A stretch of 12,315 nt of DNA, taken from NCBI GenBank assembly GCA_041686235.1, contig JAWLED010000083.1:1-12315 (forward strand), written 5' to 3'. Position 1 is the first letter of the stretch, and each line of letters begins with the position of its first letter. This DNA is from JAAAOH01 sp041686235. Its GTDB lineage: Bacteria; Spirochaetota; Spirochaetia; DSM-27196; PWMO01. The position numbers and the translations under genes are program-made. Below, in pieces: positions 1 to 6,264 of this stretch. The notes under the pieces were generated by a model, which had not been told where the DNA came from, ran no database searches, and saw only the letters and a list, made by a program, of their open reading frames with translations.

Positions 1-63
1 GCTTCTTCGTCGCCGCAGTTGGTGCTATAGTACCTCCACATTGAGACGTACAGGAGGCAACGG

Positions 64-810
64 ATGGGGATGCTTGACGGAAAGACCGCGCTTGTAACCG
101 GCGGTGGCACGGGCGTCGGCCGTGCGGCGGTTTTGCGCTTCGCGGAGGCGGGGGCGAATGTGGCGGTGAATTACTCACGATCCCAAGGGGACGCTGAAGC
201 AACCGCAGAAGAAGCACGCGCGTTCGGAGTCAAAGCGATAGCGGTAAAGGCCGATGTCGCAAACGAAGACGAGGTGCTTGCAATGTTCGATCAAGTGGAA
301 CGAGAGCTCGGCCCCGTGGTCATTCTCGTCAACAACGCAGGCCGCACTCAATTCGTACCTTTCACCGAACTGGACAGAATAACGGATGAGTTATGGCAGG
401 AAATCCTGAATACGAACGTTATGGGTACCTTCTACTGCTCACGCGCGGCTGCACGGGGGATGAAGCGCGAGGGAGACGGGACGATCATCAATGTCTCTTC
501 AGTTTCCGGACTTACCGGTTTCGGCAGCTCAATCCCCTACGCTACCAGCAAAGCAGCAATCCTGTCGTTGACGCGCAGTCTGGCGCAGGCCCTCGCCCCC
601 ACAATCCGGGTCAATGCCTTGGCTCCCGGCTTGATCGAGACACGGTGGGTGGCGGATCAACCGGAGTTCGTCGAGGGCCAGAGGGCAAATACCCCTCTGA
701 AGCGAAACGCGTCGCCCGACGACGTGGCACAGGTTATTTTTGCCTTTGCGACGTCAGCGGATTTCGTGACGGGACAAACACTGGTCGTCGACGGCGGGCG
801 CCGCATGTAG
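64..810 (+). CDS. SDR-family NAD(P)-dependent oxidoreductase (FabG-like)
   Basis: Classical short-chain dehydrogenase/reductase of 248 residues, the usual length for the family; cytoplasmic. Visible motifs in order: the cofactor-binding TGGGTGVG at residues 12-19, NNAG at 90-93, the active-site Asn118 (NTNVMG), Ser146, and the catalytic pair Tyr159/Lys163 in YATSK, followed by the PG motif at 188-189 and the C-terminal VVDGG. All catalytic residues are present, so the enzyme should be active. An Arg after beta-strand 2 (NYSRS, about residue 39) would favour NADP(H), which is inference. The start at 64 is supported by AGGAGG at 52-57 with a 6-base spacer; a second ATG at 70 is too close to that site. 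The substrate cannot be told from sequence: 3-oxoacyl-ACP reductase, sugar or alcohol dehydrogenase are all possible. No partner gene fixes the pathway; the next gene starts 169 bases downstream. Confidence 0.93.
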   Translation: MGMLDGKTALVTGGGTGVGRAAVLRFAEAGANVAVNYSRSQGDAEATAEEARAFGVKAIAVKADVANEDEVLAMFDQVERELGPVVILVNNAGRTQFVPFTELDRITDELWQEILNTNVMGTFYCSRAAARGMKREGDGTIINVSSVSGLTGFGSSIPYATSKAAILSLTRSLAQALAPTIRVNALAPGLIETRWVADQPEFVEGQRANTPLKRNASPDDVAQVIFAFATSADFVTGQTLVVDGGRRM

Positions 811-979
811 TGTTTACTGGTCCGAACCTTGGGGATAGGCGTGCGAGTACCGTGCTATCGGTATTCGGCGGCCGCGCCGGCTTTCCATGCTTTCTATAAC
901 AATGCCGGTAGGATCCGCAGCCGGGAAAGCCTCAATAAAGCCGTACTCGGAACGTCAAACTTGAGCAAACCTAATCCCC

Positions 980-2041
980 GTGAGTATCTTCCCGGCTATG
1001 ATCTACGACACCATTCTAATCGGCGCCGGGCCGATCGGTATAGAAATGGCGGCGGTACTGAAGCGCGCCGGCTACTCCTATCTGCATCTGGAAGCAGGAA
1101 CCGTTGGCGAGGCAATCCGTCACTGGCCCCGCTTTACCCGGTTCTTTTCGAGCCCCGAGTGGATCTCCATCGCGGGAATCCCCATCCAGACTCCCGATCA
1201 GTCGATCCCCACCGGCGAGGAGTATCTCGCCTATCTGCGACATATTGTCGAGACGCTGGACCTCGACATACACACCTACGAGCCGGTGATAGAAACCCGC
1301 GGCGAACATGGGAACTTCACGGTGCTTACCCGGGATCTCGCCGGAAATACCAACGAGTACCGGGGCAAAACGATCATCCTCGCCACCGGCGATCTCAACC
1401 GCCCCCGTCGGCTGAACCTCCCCGGAGAGGATCTGCCCCACGTGACACATCTGTGGCGTGACCCCCACGAGTACTTTCAGCGGCGCTTGCTCATCGTGGG
1501 AGGGCGCAACTCAGCCATCGAAGCGGCGGTCCGCTGCTGGCGGGCCGGGGCGCGCGTCACGCTCAGCTACCGTCGCGCGGCACTGGATGAATCGGTAACG
1601 ATCTCCCGGCTGTTTCTCGAAGCACGTCTTCTCATCGAGAAAGGGCAGATCGAGTTCCTCCCCGAAACGGAGCCGCAGCAATTTCTTCCGGGAGAGACGA
1701 TCATGAAAGACGGGCGCCGAGTCCCCGCCGATTTCGTGTATCTCGCCACAGGGTTCGAGATGGACTATACCCTCTACGATCAGTTGGGAGTGGCGCGCAG
1801 TGGTCCTGAGGCGCGCCCGCAGTTCGATGAGGAAACGATGGAAACGAACGTCCCCGGAGTGTATGTGGTCGGCACTGCCACCGGCGGTAATCAAAAGAGT
1901 TTTTCCGTCTTTATCACCACCAGCCACGTCCACTCTCTGCGGGTGGGAAGAGCCCTCGACCCGCACCGTAAAATAGAACCCGGCTGGGTGGGAAACATTG
2001 AACAGCGCGACTATCCCCTCTCGAGCGCCGACATAGAATAG
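980..2041 (+). CDS. YpdA/thioredoxin-reductase-like FAD/NAD(P)H oxidoreductase
   Basis: Two-dinucleotide-binding flavoprotein of 353 residues. Motifs: FAD-binding GAGPIG at 15-20, the segment FTRFFSSPEWISIAGIP (52-68) characteristic of the YpdA group (putative bacillithiol disulfide reductases), ATG at 135-137, a second nucleotide-binding GGRNSA at 174-179 for NAD(P)H, ATGF at 256-259, and the C-terminal FAD-contact segment VPGVYVVGTATGG (291-303). The only Cys is Cys186, so there is no CxxC redox pair as in true thioredoxin reductases, and the Cys expected in the YpdA loop (GGGPCG) is Ile19. The electron acceptor is therefore unclear. The start is uncertain: GTG 980 gives six extra residues, while ATG 998 places the FAD motif nearer the N-terminus as in relatives. 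Neither has a good ribosome binding site. It converges with the J-domain gene across 15 bases. Confidence 0.88.
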   Translation: MSIFPAMIYDTILIGAGPIGIEMAAVLKRAGYSYLHLEAGTVGEAIRHWPRFTRFFSSPEWISIAGIPIQTPDQSIPTGEEYLAYLRHIVETLDLDIHTYEPVIETRGEHGNFTVLTRDLAGNTNEYRGKTIILATGDLNRPRRLNLPGEDLPHVTHLWRDPHEYFQRRLLIVGGRNSAIEAAVRCWRAGARVTLSYRRAALDESVTISRLFLEARLLIEKGQIEFLPETEPQQFLPGETIMKDGRRVPADFVYLATGFEMDYTLYDQLGVARSGPEARPQFDEETMETNVPGVYVVGTATGGNQKSFSVFITTSHVHSLRVGRALDPHRKIEPGWVGNIEQRDYPLSSADIE

Positions 2042-2044
2042 CCG

Positions 2045-2057
2045 GCGGGTCCCCCGC
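2045..2057. terminator. short GC stem between convergent genes (weak terminator candidate)
   Basis: GCGGG (2045-2049) and CCCGC (2053-2057) form a 5-bp stem with a 3-base loop, between the stop codons of two convergent genes and just touching the second. No T-tract flanks it on either side, so it does not look like a standard intrinsic terminator. Listed only because it is the sole hairpin in this 15-base spacer. Confidence 0.2.
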
Positions 2058-2923
2058 TACCCCGTTCTCGCCGGCCGTCGTTCGGGCTTGTGCCGTCGGC
2101 CGGAGGCCAAGCCGGCATCGCTCGCGAGCACGTCCCGCGCCTTCTGCAGCTCGACAAACATACGCTCATCACCGCCGCGGTCGGGGTGGTGGCGCATGCT
2201 GAGACGACGGTAGTTCGCCGTGACCTCAGCAGGAGTCGGCCGGCGCGGCGGCGGCCCCTCGAGAGGGATCTCGAGAACAAAGCATGCGAGGAGCCGAGCG
2301 CGGGTCCGTGCGTTGAACCCGCGGTAGCGGGCTTCGAGCAGCTCGAGGTGAGACCGAAAGACGCCGATCCATTGTACGTGCCCGTAGCGCCGGTAGGCGT
2401 TTGCCTGCTTCTTGGTAGAGGGGAAGAGGTTTGACTGCCACACCGGGTGGCGCGCTCCACCGCTATAGTGCTCCTCGAGGCGGCCAAGGTACTTTACGAA
2501 CCCAAGCACCGGCTCGGGCAGCGAGCGCATCGTCTCGAGAATGTAGCGCCGGCGCGCCTCCTGCGCCTGCTCACGCTCGTGGAGGTAGGCCCTCTTGATC
2601 TCGAAGAACAGCGGGAAGAACGGATCGGCGGGAAGACGGTAGGTGCGGTAGAAGTGATGAAGGTTCTCCGGGGCGATGCGCGCATGCTGCAGCAGAGAAT
2701 AACAACGGCGTGAGAAGCGAAGCCCTCGAAGCGCCGGCGAGTTCCGGTAGTAGTCGAGCATGAGCTCATAGTGCGGGTGCTTCGAAAGCGACTTCGGCTG
2801 GCGCTCGAGAAGGTAGCCAAGCGAGTACCTGCGCGCGTGGGACGATCTGCGGGTGGGGGTGCCGGCACGGACGCGGGTGCGGGCTTTGTGTGAACTGTTG
2901 CGAGCAGGCGTGCGTCTGCGCAT
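2057..2923 (-). CDS. J-domain protein with C-terminal DnaJ-like domain
   Basis: A basic protein of 288 residues. Residues 1-32 are rich in Arg/Ser/Thr and look disordered. Residues 33-225 form an Arg- and aromatic-rich, probably helical region that I do not recognise. Residues 229-268 resemble a J-domain: YRRLSMRH, the diagnostic HPD at 246-248, then a second helix ending in ARDVL. J-domains stimulate the ATPase of Hsp70 (DnaK), so the protein may be a DnaK co-chaperone with a specialised client. A C-terminal position is unlike DnaJ, and the Gly/Phe and zinc-finger regions of DnaJ are absent. The start is supported by GGAGG (- strand, 2931-2935) 7 bases upstream. That site lies inside the end of the upstream MFS gene, whose stop TAG directly abuts this ATG, implying translational coupling. 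Confidence 0.85.
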   Translation of the reverse strand: MRRRTPARNSSHKARTRVRAGTPTRRSSHARRYSLGYLLERQPKSLSKHPHYELMLDYYRNSPALRGLRFSRRCYSLLQHARIAPENLHHFYRTYRLPADPFFPLFFEIKRAYLHEREQAQEARRRYILETMRSLPEPVLGFVKYLGRLEEHYSGGARHPVWQSNLFPSTKKQANAYRRYGHVQWIGVFRSHLELLEARYRGFNARTRARLLACFVLEIPLEGPPPRRPTPAEVTANYRRLSMRHHPDRGGDERMFVELQKARDVLASDAGLASGRRHKPERRPARTG

Positions 2924-4108
2924 CTATCGGCCTCCGGCTCTCCCCGCCCAAGGCGCGGCCGGCGCCAGGGCCGTAATCGCGCCACCGACGAGCAGAAAGC
3001 CGAGCGAAAACGAGATGTGCTCGGCTATGACCCCGATCAGATACGGAACGAGGCCTGCGCCTACCACATAGGCAAAGGGTATGGTCACCGCGACCGCAAG
3101 GCTGCGGAGCTCGGGTGAGCTCGTCCGCGAAAGCACCGTGAGCATTATCGGAATGAACGCCGCCGCTACCGGCGCTTCGATGAGCACCGCAGCAACGAGC
3201 CACGGCCCCGAAAGCGTTCCAATCGCGAGCGTAGCGCCCCCGGCGAGGATGGCCGCGGAGGCCAACAGCGCGGGTGCCCGTATCCGGTCGGTAAGCAATC
3301 CCGAGACGAAAATCGCCCCGATGCCGAGGACACGGGAGAGGCTTACCACGTTGTTGGCGAGCGCCTCGTCCATTCCCCGGGCCGCCACGAGGTAGCTCGG
3401 AAGCATCCCGTAGACCCCGATCGCCGCCGCCATGGCCGCGGTGAAGAACAAGAGCACCCACGGATAAGAGGGGTTGGCGGTGAGAAGGCGTATCTTGGAG
3501 AGGTGTGGCGGCACGCCGGGAAAGCGTCCCCCCTTGCCCCACAGAAGAAAAGAGATAGCGACCACGAGCGTGGCCCCGGCGGTAGTGAGAAGAGCGGTGC
3601 GCCAGTCCGCCCATCCTACCATCAGCGTCACAAACACAGGGGCAACGACGAACGCGACATTCGGGCCCACCTCGTGGAAGGCGGTCGCGGCTCCCCACTT
3701 GTCCGGCTCCACGAGGTGGGTCAGCGTGGTGATACCGGAGGGCGCGTAGAGGCCCGAGCCGATCCCGATGACCAGAAGCCCCACAGGCATATAGGTTACT
3801 GCCGGGGCAACCGCCACGATGAGCAATCCCAGTGATACGGTGGACAGGGAAACCGCGATGGTCCGCCGGTGGGTTATGCGCTTGGAGAGAAAGCCCGAAA
3901 GCAGCATGGAGCCGGCATACCCCGCGGCCATGTAGAAAAAGAATGAGCCTCCTCGGGCGTGACTAAAGCCGAGATCTCGCTCCATCGCGGGCAGAAGCGG
4001 CGAGAACACCATGCGCGAAAAGAGATTGATGAATACGGCGGTAACGAGAAGACCCAGCTGTGAAACCAGTGAGGGCCGGCGCGAAGCCCCGGCAGAAGAT
4101 GTGGCCAT
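2924..4108 (-). CDS. MFS transporter
   Basis: Inner-membrane protein of 394 residues with about 12 hydrophobic segments, typical of the major facilitator superfamily. After a short polar N-terminus (MATSSAGASRRPS) the first helix contains FINLFSRMVFSPLLPAMERDLG, an MFS helix-1 pattern. A motif-A-like loop GFLSKRITHRRT lies between helices 2 and 3 (about residues 77-89), and a second-half counterpart (LLTDRIRAP) sits near residues 256-265. The substrate is unknown; organic anions, sugars or drugs are all possible. The ATG at 4106-4108 is the first plausible start and is preceded by only a weak, close GAGG. It is the first gene of a two-gene leftward unit with the J-domain gene, whose start codon immediately follows its stop, and it is divergent from the LuxR regulator across 311 bases. 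No clear - strand promoter was found. Confidence 0.9.
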   Translation of the reverse strand: MATSSAGASRRPSLVSQLGLLVTAVFINLFSRMVFSPLLPAMERDLGFSHARGGSFFFYMAAGYAGSMLLSGFLSKRITHRRTIAVSLSTVSLGLLIVAVAPAVTYMPVGLLVIGIGSGLYAPSGITTLTHLVEPDKWGAATAFHEVGPNVAFVVAPVFVTLMVGWADWRTALLTTAGATLVVAISFLLWGKGGRFPGVPPHLSKIRLLTANPSYPWVLLFFTAAMAAAIGVYGMLPSYLVAARGMDEALANNVVSLSRVLGIGAIFVSGLLTDRIRAPALLASAAILAGGATLAIGTLSGPWLVAAVLIEAPVAAAFIPIMLTVLSRTSSPELRSLAVAVTIPFAYVVGAGLVPYLIGVIAEHISFSLGFLLVGGAITALAPAAPWAGRAGGR

Positions 4109-4134
4109 GCCTCGAGCCTAACTGCGCGCGCGCC

Positions 4135-4199
4135 GGGATACAAGGGGCCACCCGAGGGTATGAGGGGCCGCCCGAGGGGCCACCCGTAAGGCGTATCCC
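4135..4199. repeat. 7-bp inverted repeat enclosing the direct-repeat block
   Basis: GGGATAC at 4135-4141 and its exact reverse complement GTATCCC at 4193-4199 are separated by 51 bases that contain the three 12-bp direct repeats. This could be the base of a long imperfect hairpin, or paired half-sites for a regulator of either divergent gene. The match is short, so coincidence is possible. Confidence 0.45.
4143..4186. repeat. three direct copies of a 12-bp GC-rich unit
   Basis: AGGGGCCRCCCG occurs at 4143-4154, 4163-4174 and 4175-4186; the middle copy has G instead of A at the R position. The last two copies are directly adjacent and the first is 8 bases away. Each unit is partly self-complementary (GGG...CCC). 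It lies 35-80 bases from the MFS start and well upstream of the LuxR promoter. It could be a regulator-binding array or a product of replication slippage. Confidence 0.6.
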
Positions 4200-4210
4200 C
4201 TGCGTTGACG

Positions 4211-4258
4211 GCCGGGCCGGAGTCGGAGACGGAGCCGGAACCCGGGCCGGAGCCGGGG
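4211..4258. repeat. degenerate hexanucleotide repeat (CCGGAG-like, about 8 units)
   Basis: Reading in steps of six from 4211 gives gccggg, ccggag, tcggag, acggag, ccggaa, cccggg, ccggag, ccgggg. The periodicity is clear although no long unit is perfect. A slippage-prone microsatellite of this type upstream of a promoter can alter spacing between strains; no function can be assigned from sequence. Confidence 0.6.
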
Positions 4259-4306
4259 TGAGCCCCTCGAGACAGCGCTCGTCGGATAGATACTTACATT
4301 TTGGGG

Positions 4307-4314
4307 AGATATCT
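4307..4314. promoter_or_regulatory. 8-bp palindrome AGATATCT upstream of the -35 box (operator candidate)
   Basis: A perfect palindrome centred about 20 bases upstream of the first base of the -35 hexamer, in the AT-rich stretch before the LuxR promoter. LuxR-type regulators often bind dyads near this distance, so it is a candidate site for autoregulation or activation. An 8-bp palindrome is short, hence low confidence. Confidence 0.3.
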
Positions 4315-4326
4315 TTCTTTCCCGTA

Positions 4327-4355
4327 TTGACGGCAGATACCGCCGCGACTAAAAT
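4327..4355 (+). promoter_or_regulatory. sigma70-type promoter of the LuxR gene/operon
   Basis: TTGACG at 4327-4332 (5 of 6 matches to TTGACA) and TAAAAT at 4350-4355 (5 of 6 matches to TATAAT) are separated by the ideal 17 bases, with AT-rich DNA upstream. A start site around 4361-4363 is expected, giving a leader of about 58 bases before the ATG at 4420. Both boxes stand out from the surrounding GC-rich sequence, so this is the best promoter in the window. Confidence 0.75.
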
Positions 4356-4361
4356 CACAGC

Positions 4362-4394
4362 GCTGAGAGGACGTCGTCTCTGCATCCTCTCGGC
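4362..4394 (+). promoter_or_regulatory. 5'-terminal leader stem-loop of the LuxR transcript
   Basis: GCTGAGAGGA (4362-4371) pairs with TCCTCTCGGC (4385-4394) in a 10-bp stem with one G-U pair and a 13-base loop. It begins essentially at the predicted transcription start and ends 9 bases before the AGGGGAG ribosome binding site. A stem at the extreme 5' end could protect the mRNA from decay. The GAGAGGA strand could also pair with TCTCT in the loop, which would give a competing fold. There is no T-tract, so it is not a terminator. Confidence 0.5.
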
Positions 4395-4403
4395 ACCACC
4401 GTC

Positions 4404-4410
4404 AGGGGAG
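4404..4410 (+). promoter_or_regulatory. ribosome binding site deciding the LuxR start
   Basis: AGGGGAG lies 9 bases before the ATG at 4420. The reading frame is open much further upstream (to 4060), but that extension overlaps the MFS gene and encodes low-complexity repeats and the promoter itself. This site and the downstream hydrophobic first helix therefore fix the start at 4420. Confidence 0.75.
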
Positions 4411-4419
4411 ATTCACACG

Positions 4420-5294
4420 ATGCAGCACTTTCTGTTGGTGTTCTACGTCCTCTTTTTCGCCACCGGCTTCATGGGCGGGGCTGCGCTTCTGCTCTTCGAT
4501 ATGCGGGTGCGAAGCCGCCTCCTCAAACCGCTTCTGAGCTTCCAGCTCCTGTTCCTCATCGGGATGGGGCTCATCATCGTTTACGTCTACCTGGAGAATC
4601 TCCCCGGAGGGCTCACTCCCTCGGTTTCGAGGAACATCCTCGTCATCCTGATGGGGATAAATGCCGCGGTCTACTGGATGGTGATCCTCATCATTCGCCG
4701 TATTGCCCCCGCCTCCGCGCGCGGCAAGCCCCTCTATGTGGGCGCGCAGGTTTTCTCGGCGTTGGCCGCTGCGAGGAGTCTCGCCAACATCTATGTCGTT
4801 GTCGGCTCGTACGCGGGCGCCGATGCTGCACAGATGCTCGCCGGCGCACCGCTGTGGCAGATCAGCCCGCACCTTATCAGCTTACCCGCGATGCTCGCCT
4901 TCGGGCTCATTGCGCGGGGCCCGCTCTCCCCGGCCGAGCCGAGAGCGCTCCGGCCACTGGTCCGCGCGTACGGAGTTTGTGCAATCGTGTTTGCGCCGAT
5001 CGGGCTCGTGGAGTTCGCGATTCAGGCCACCGGTGTTCCCTGGCTCGCCTCGCTGTCCCTCGACCATCTTTTCTATCTCGCCTGGAACATCGTCTCCATG
5101 AGCGCCGCCATCCAGCTCTTCAGGCCCGCCGACAGCGGCGACGCGATGTTCGAGTCGGTGCCCCGCGAACGGATCGACGCTCTCGGGCTCTCGCCGCGGG
5201 AAGCAGAGATGGCGGTCATGATCGCCCGCGGCCTTGCCAACAAGGAAATTGCGGACGAGCTGCACATCTCGCCGGCAACGGTCCGCACCCACAT
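4420..5294 (+). CDS. Membrane-bound LuxR-family regulator, 3' end lost in assembly gap
   Basis: Residues 1-235 contain about seven hydrophobic helices (approximately 3-27, 39-58, 73-93, 105-128, 147-166, 180-203, 212-232), with no recognised sensor domain. They are followed by a LuxR/FixJ-type DNA-binding domain from about residue 255: LSPREAEM, then GLANKEIADELHISPATVRTH, which covers the scaffold and most of the recognition helix. The protein is thus a one-component regulator that would sense a membrane signal and act on DNA from the membrane. The visible part is 291 residues; about 30 more are expected. The N-run begins inside codon 292. If the gap is truly close to 100 bases, the same frame ends at TAA 5410-5412, an appropriate length. 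It has its own strong promoter and heads a rightward gene run it probably controls (inference). Confidence 0.9.
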
Positions 5295-5394
5295 NNNNNN
5301 NNNNNNNNNNNNNNNNNNNNNNNNNNNNNNNNNNNNNNNNNNNNNNNNNNNNNNNNNNNNNNNNNNNNNNNNNNNNNNNNNNNNNNNNNNNNNN
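5295..5394. other. assembly gap (100 N)
   Basis: Exactly 100 undetermined bases, a common placeholder for a scaffold gap of unknown size. It removes the C-terminus of the LuxR regulator and the translation signals, or possibly more, in front of the MipA-like gene. If its size is real, the two genes would nearly touch; if not, further genes or a promoter could be missing. Confidence 0.97.
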
Positions 5395-5401
5395 TTCGAA
5401 C

Positions 5402-6250
5402 GTGAACCGTAACCTGATGCTACTGGTATTGATCGCAGGCTGTTGTGCCCCCTTCGCAGCAGCACAAGATGGATGGGACCTGTCCGTTGGAGCCGGGGTC
5501 GCTCAGACGCCGGTCTACGAAGGCTCGGAGTCCTATTTCATGTCGCCGTTTCCGTCGGTGGACGTCTCCTACACAACCGGAGGGTTGTCGATCTCAGCAT
5601 CGATTCTCGACGGGCTCGGTGTGAGCTATATGCACGAAGGCCGCGGCGTACTGGGCAGCGTGTCGGTGAGCCCCGGAGCGGAGCGCGACAGCAAAGGCTA
5701 TTCATTTCTCGCAACACGGGTCGACCACGACCGGCGCACGCGGGAGCTTTTGGAAGACACGCCTACCGTGCGGACCGTCGTCGCCGCAGATGCAACGCTC
5801 GGCGTTCTCACTCCGGTCGGGCTGCTCGGAGCTACCGCCGGGTACCGACCAAGCGTGGTCGAGTATGACGGCGGGGACGGCGGCGCGGGCGGCGGCACCG
5901 ACGAAACCTACCAGGCATTCGTGGGCTCGCTTTTCTACATGATCGGAATGCCGGTCACCGAAAGGTTGAGCGTGATGGCCGTGTTGAGCCTCGAACTCAT
6001 GGACGCCGACTACGCCGACGCGTGGTTCAGCGTTGAGGAGTCGACCACGTCTCTCGACGCCTTCGATGCGGATGCCGGCGTGCGAGCTGCCCAGCTGGCG
6101 CTGGAGGGCTCCTACATGTTCGCCGACCACTTCGGGCTCTCCCTGACCGCAGGCGAAATGCTCATGCTCGGCGACGCCGCCGAGAGTCCCTACACCCGCG
6201 GACAGTTCCAAACGGTCGCCATGCTCGAGGCCTTCTACAGCTTGCGGTAA
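5402..6250 (+). CDS. MipA/OmpV-like outer-membrane (or lipo-) protein
   Basis: Secreted protein of 282 residues if started at GTG 5402. The short N-terminus MNRNLMLLVLIAGCCAPFAAA is signal-peptide-like with a basic Arg and a hydrophobic core. Signal peptidase I could cut after Ala21 (AAA|QDGW), but LIAG|C at 10-14 also fits a lipobox. The mature part has alternating beta-barrel-like strands, with GAGVAQTPVYEGS near residues 30-42, a SVEES...LDAFDADAGVR segment and GDAAESPY near the end, matching the MipA/OmpV family. Members are outer-membrane scaffold or porin-like proteins, sometimes linked to peptidoglycan enzymes or antibiotic susceptibility. The last residue is Arg rather than the usual terminal Phe. 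A Gly-rich insert lies at 156-165. The upstream start region is in the gap, so ATG 5417 or a start inside the gap remains possible. The next gene starts 14 bases after its stop. Confidence 0.8.
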   Translation: MNRNLMLLVLIAGCCAPFAAAQDGWDLSVGAGVAQTPVYEGSESYFMSPFPSVDVSYTTGGLSISASILDGLGVSYMHEGRGVLGSVSVSPGAERDSKGYSFLATRVDHDRRTRELLEDTPTVRTVVAADATLGVLTPVGLLGATAGYRPSVVEYDGGDGGAGGGTDETYQAFVGSLFYMIGMPVTERLSVMAVLSLELMDADYADAWFSVEESTTSLDAFDADAGVRAAQLALEGSYMFADHFGLSLTAGEMLMLGDAAESPYTRGQFQTVAMLEAFYSLR

Positions 6251-6264
6251 GAACGGAGAAACTG

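Larger units (their letters stand above)
4109..4419. other. 311-base divergent intergenic region
   Basis: This region separates the leftward MFS gene from the rightward LuxR gene. From left to right it holds a GC-rich block of short direct and inverted repeats (4135-4258), a more AT-rich stretch (about 4286-4326) with an 8-bp palindrome, a strong promoter for the LuxR gene (4327-4355), a leader stem-loop (4362-4394) and the LuxR ribosome binding site. I found no convincing gene here. Open frames crossing it (one + frame runs into LuxR, one - frame starts at 4385) are low-complexity translations of the repeats. Confidence 0.8.

Noticed and set aside
26..31. TATAGT as a -10 box for the SDR gene
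   Set aside because: No acceptable -35 element is found 16-18 bases upstream; the window edge limits the view.
3..44. Possible C-terminus of an upstream + strand gene (FFVAAVGAIVPPH then TGA)
   Set aside because: Only 13 codons are visible. The hydrophobic reading and the stop 8 bases before the SDR ribosome binding site are suggestive but could be chance.
811..979. Intergenic 169 bases between the SDR and flavoprotein genes searched for promoter, terminator or small gene
   Set aside because: TATAAC at 895-900 has no -35 partner, and the only stem (TACCG/CGGTA at 848-863) is 5 bp without a T-tract. Open frames crossing it are shadows of the neighbouring genes.
3963..4385. - strand frame of 140 codons whose first residues look like a signal peptide (MQRRRPLSAVILVAAVSAV)
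   Set aside because: It overlaps the MFS start by about 145 bases, crosses the LuxR promoter and leader, and most of it translates GC-rich repeats (PAPARVPAPSPTPAR). The only GAGAGG directly touches the ATG, so initiation is unlikely.
4060..4419. In-frame upstream extension of the LuxR gene
   Set aside because: It would include the promoter, the leader stem and low-complexity repeats, and overlap the MFS gene. The ribosome binding site at 4404-4410 supports the start at 4420.
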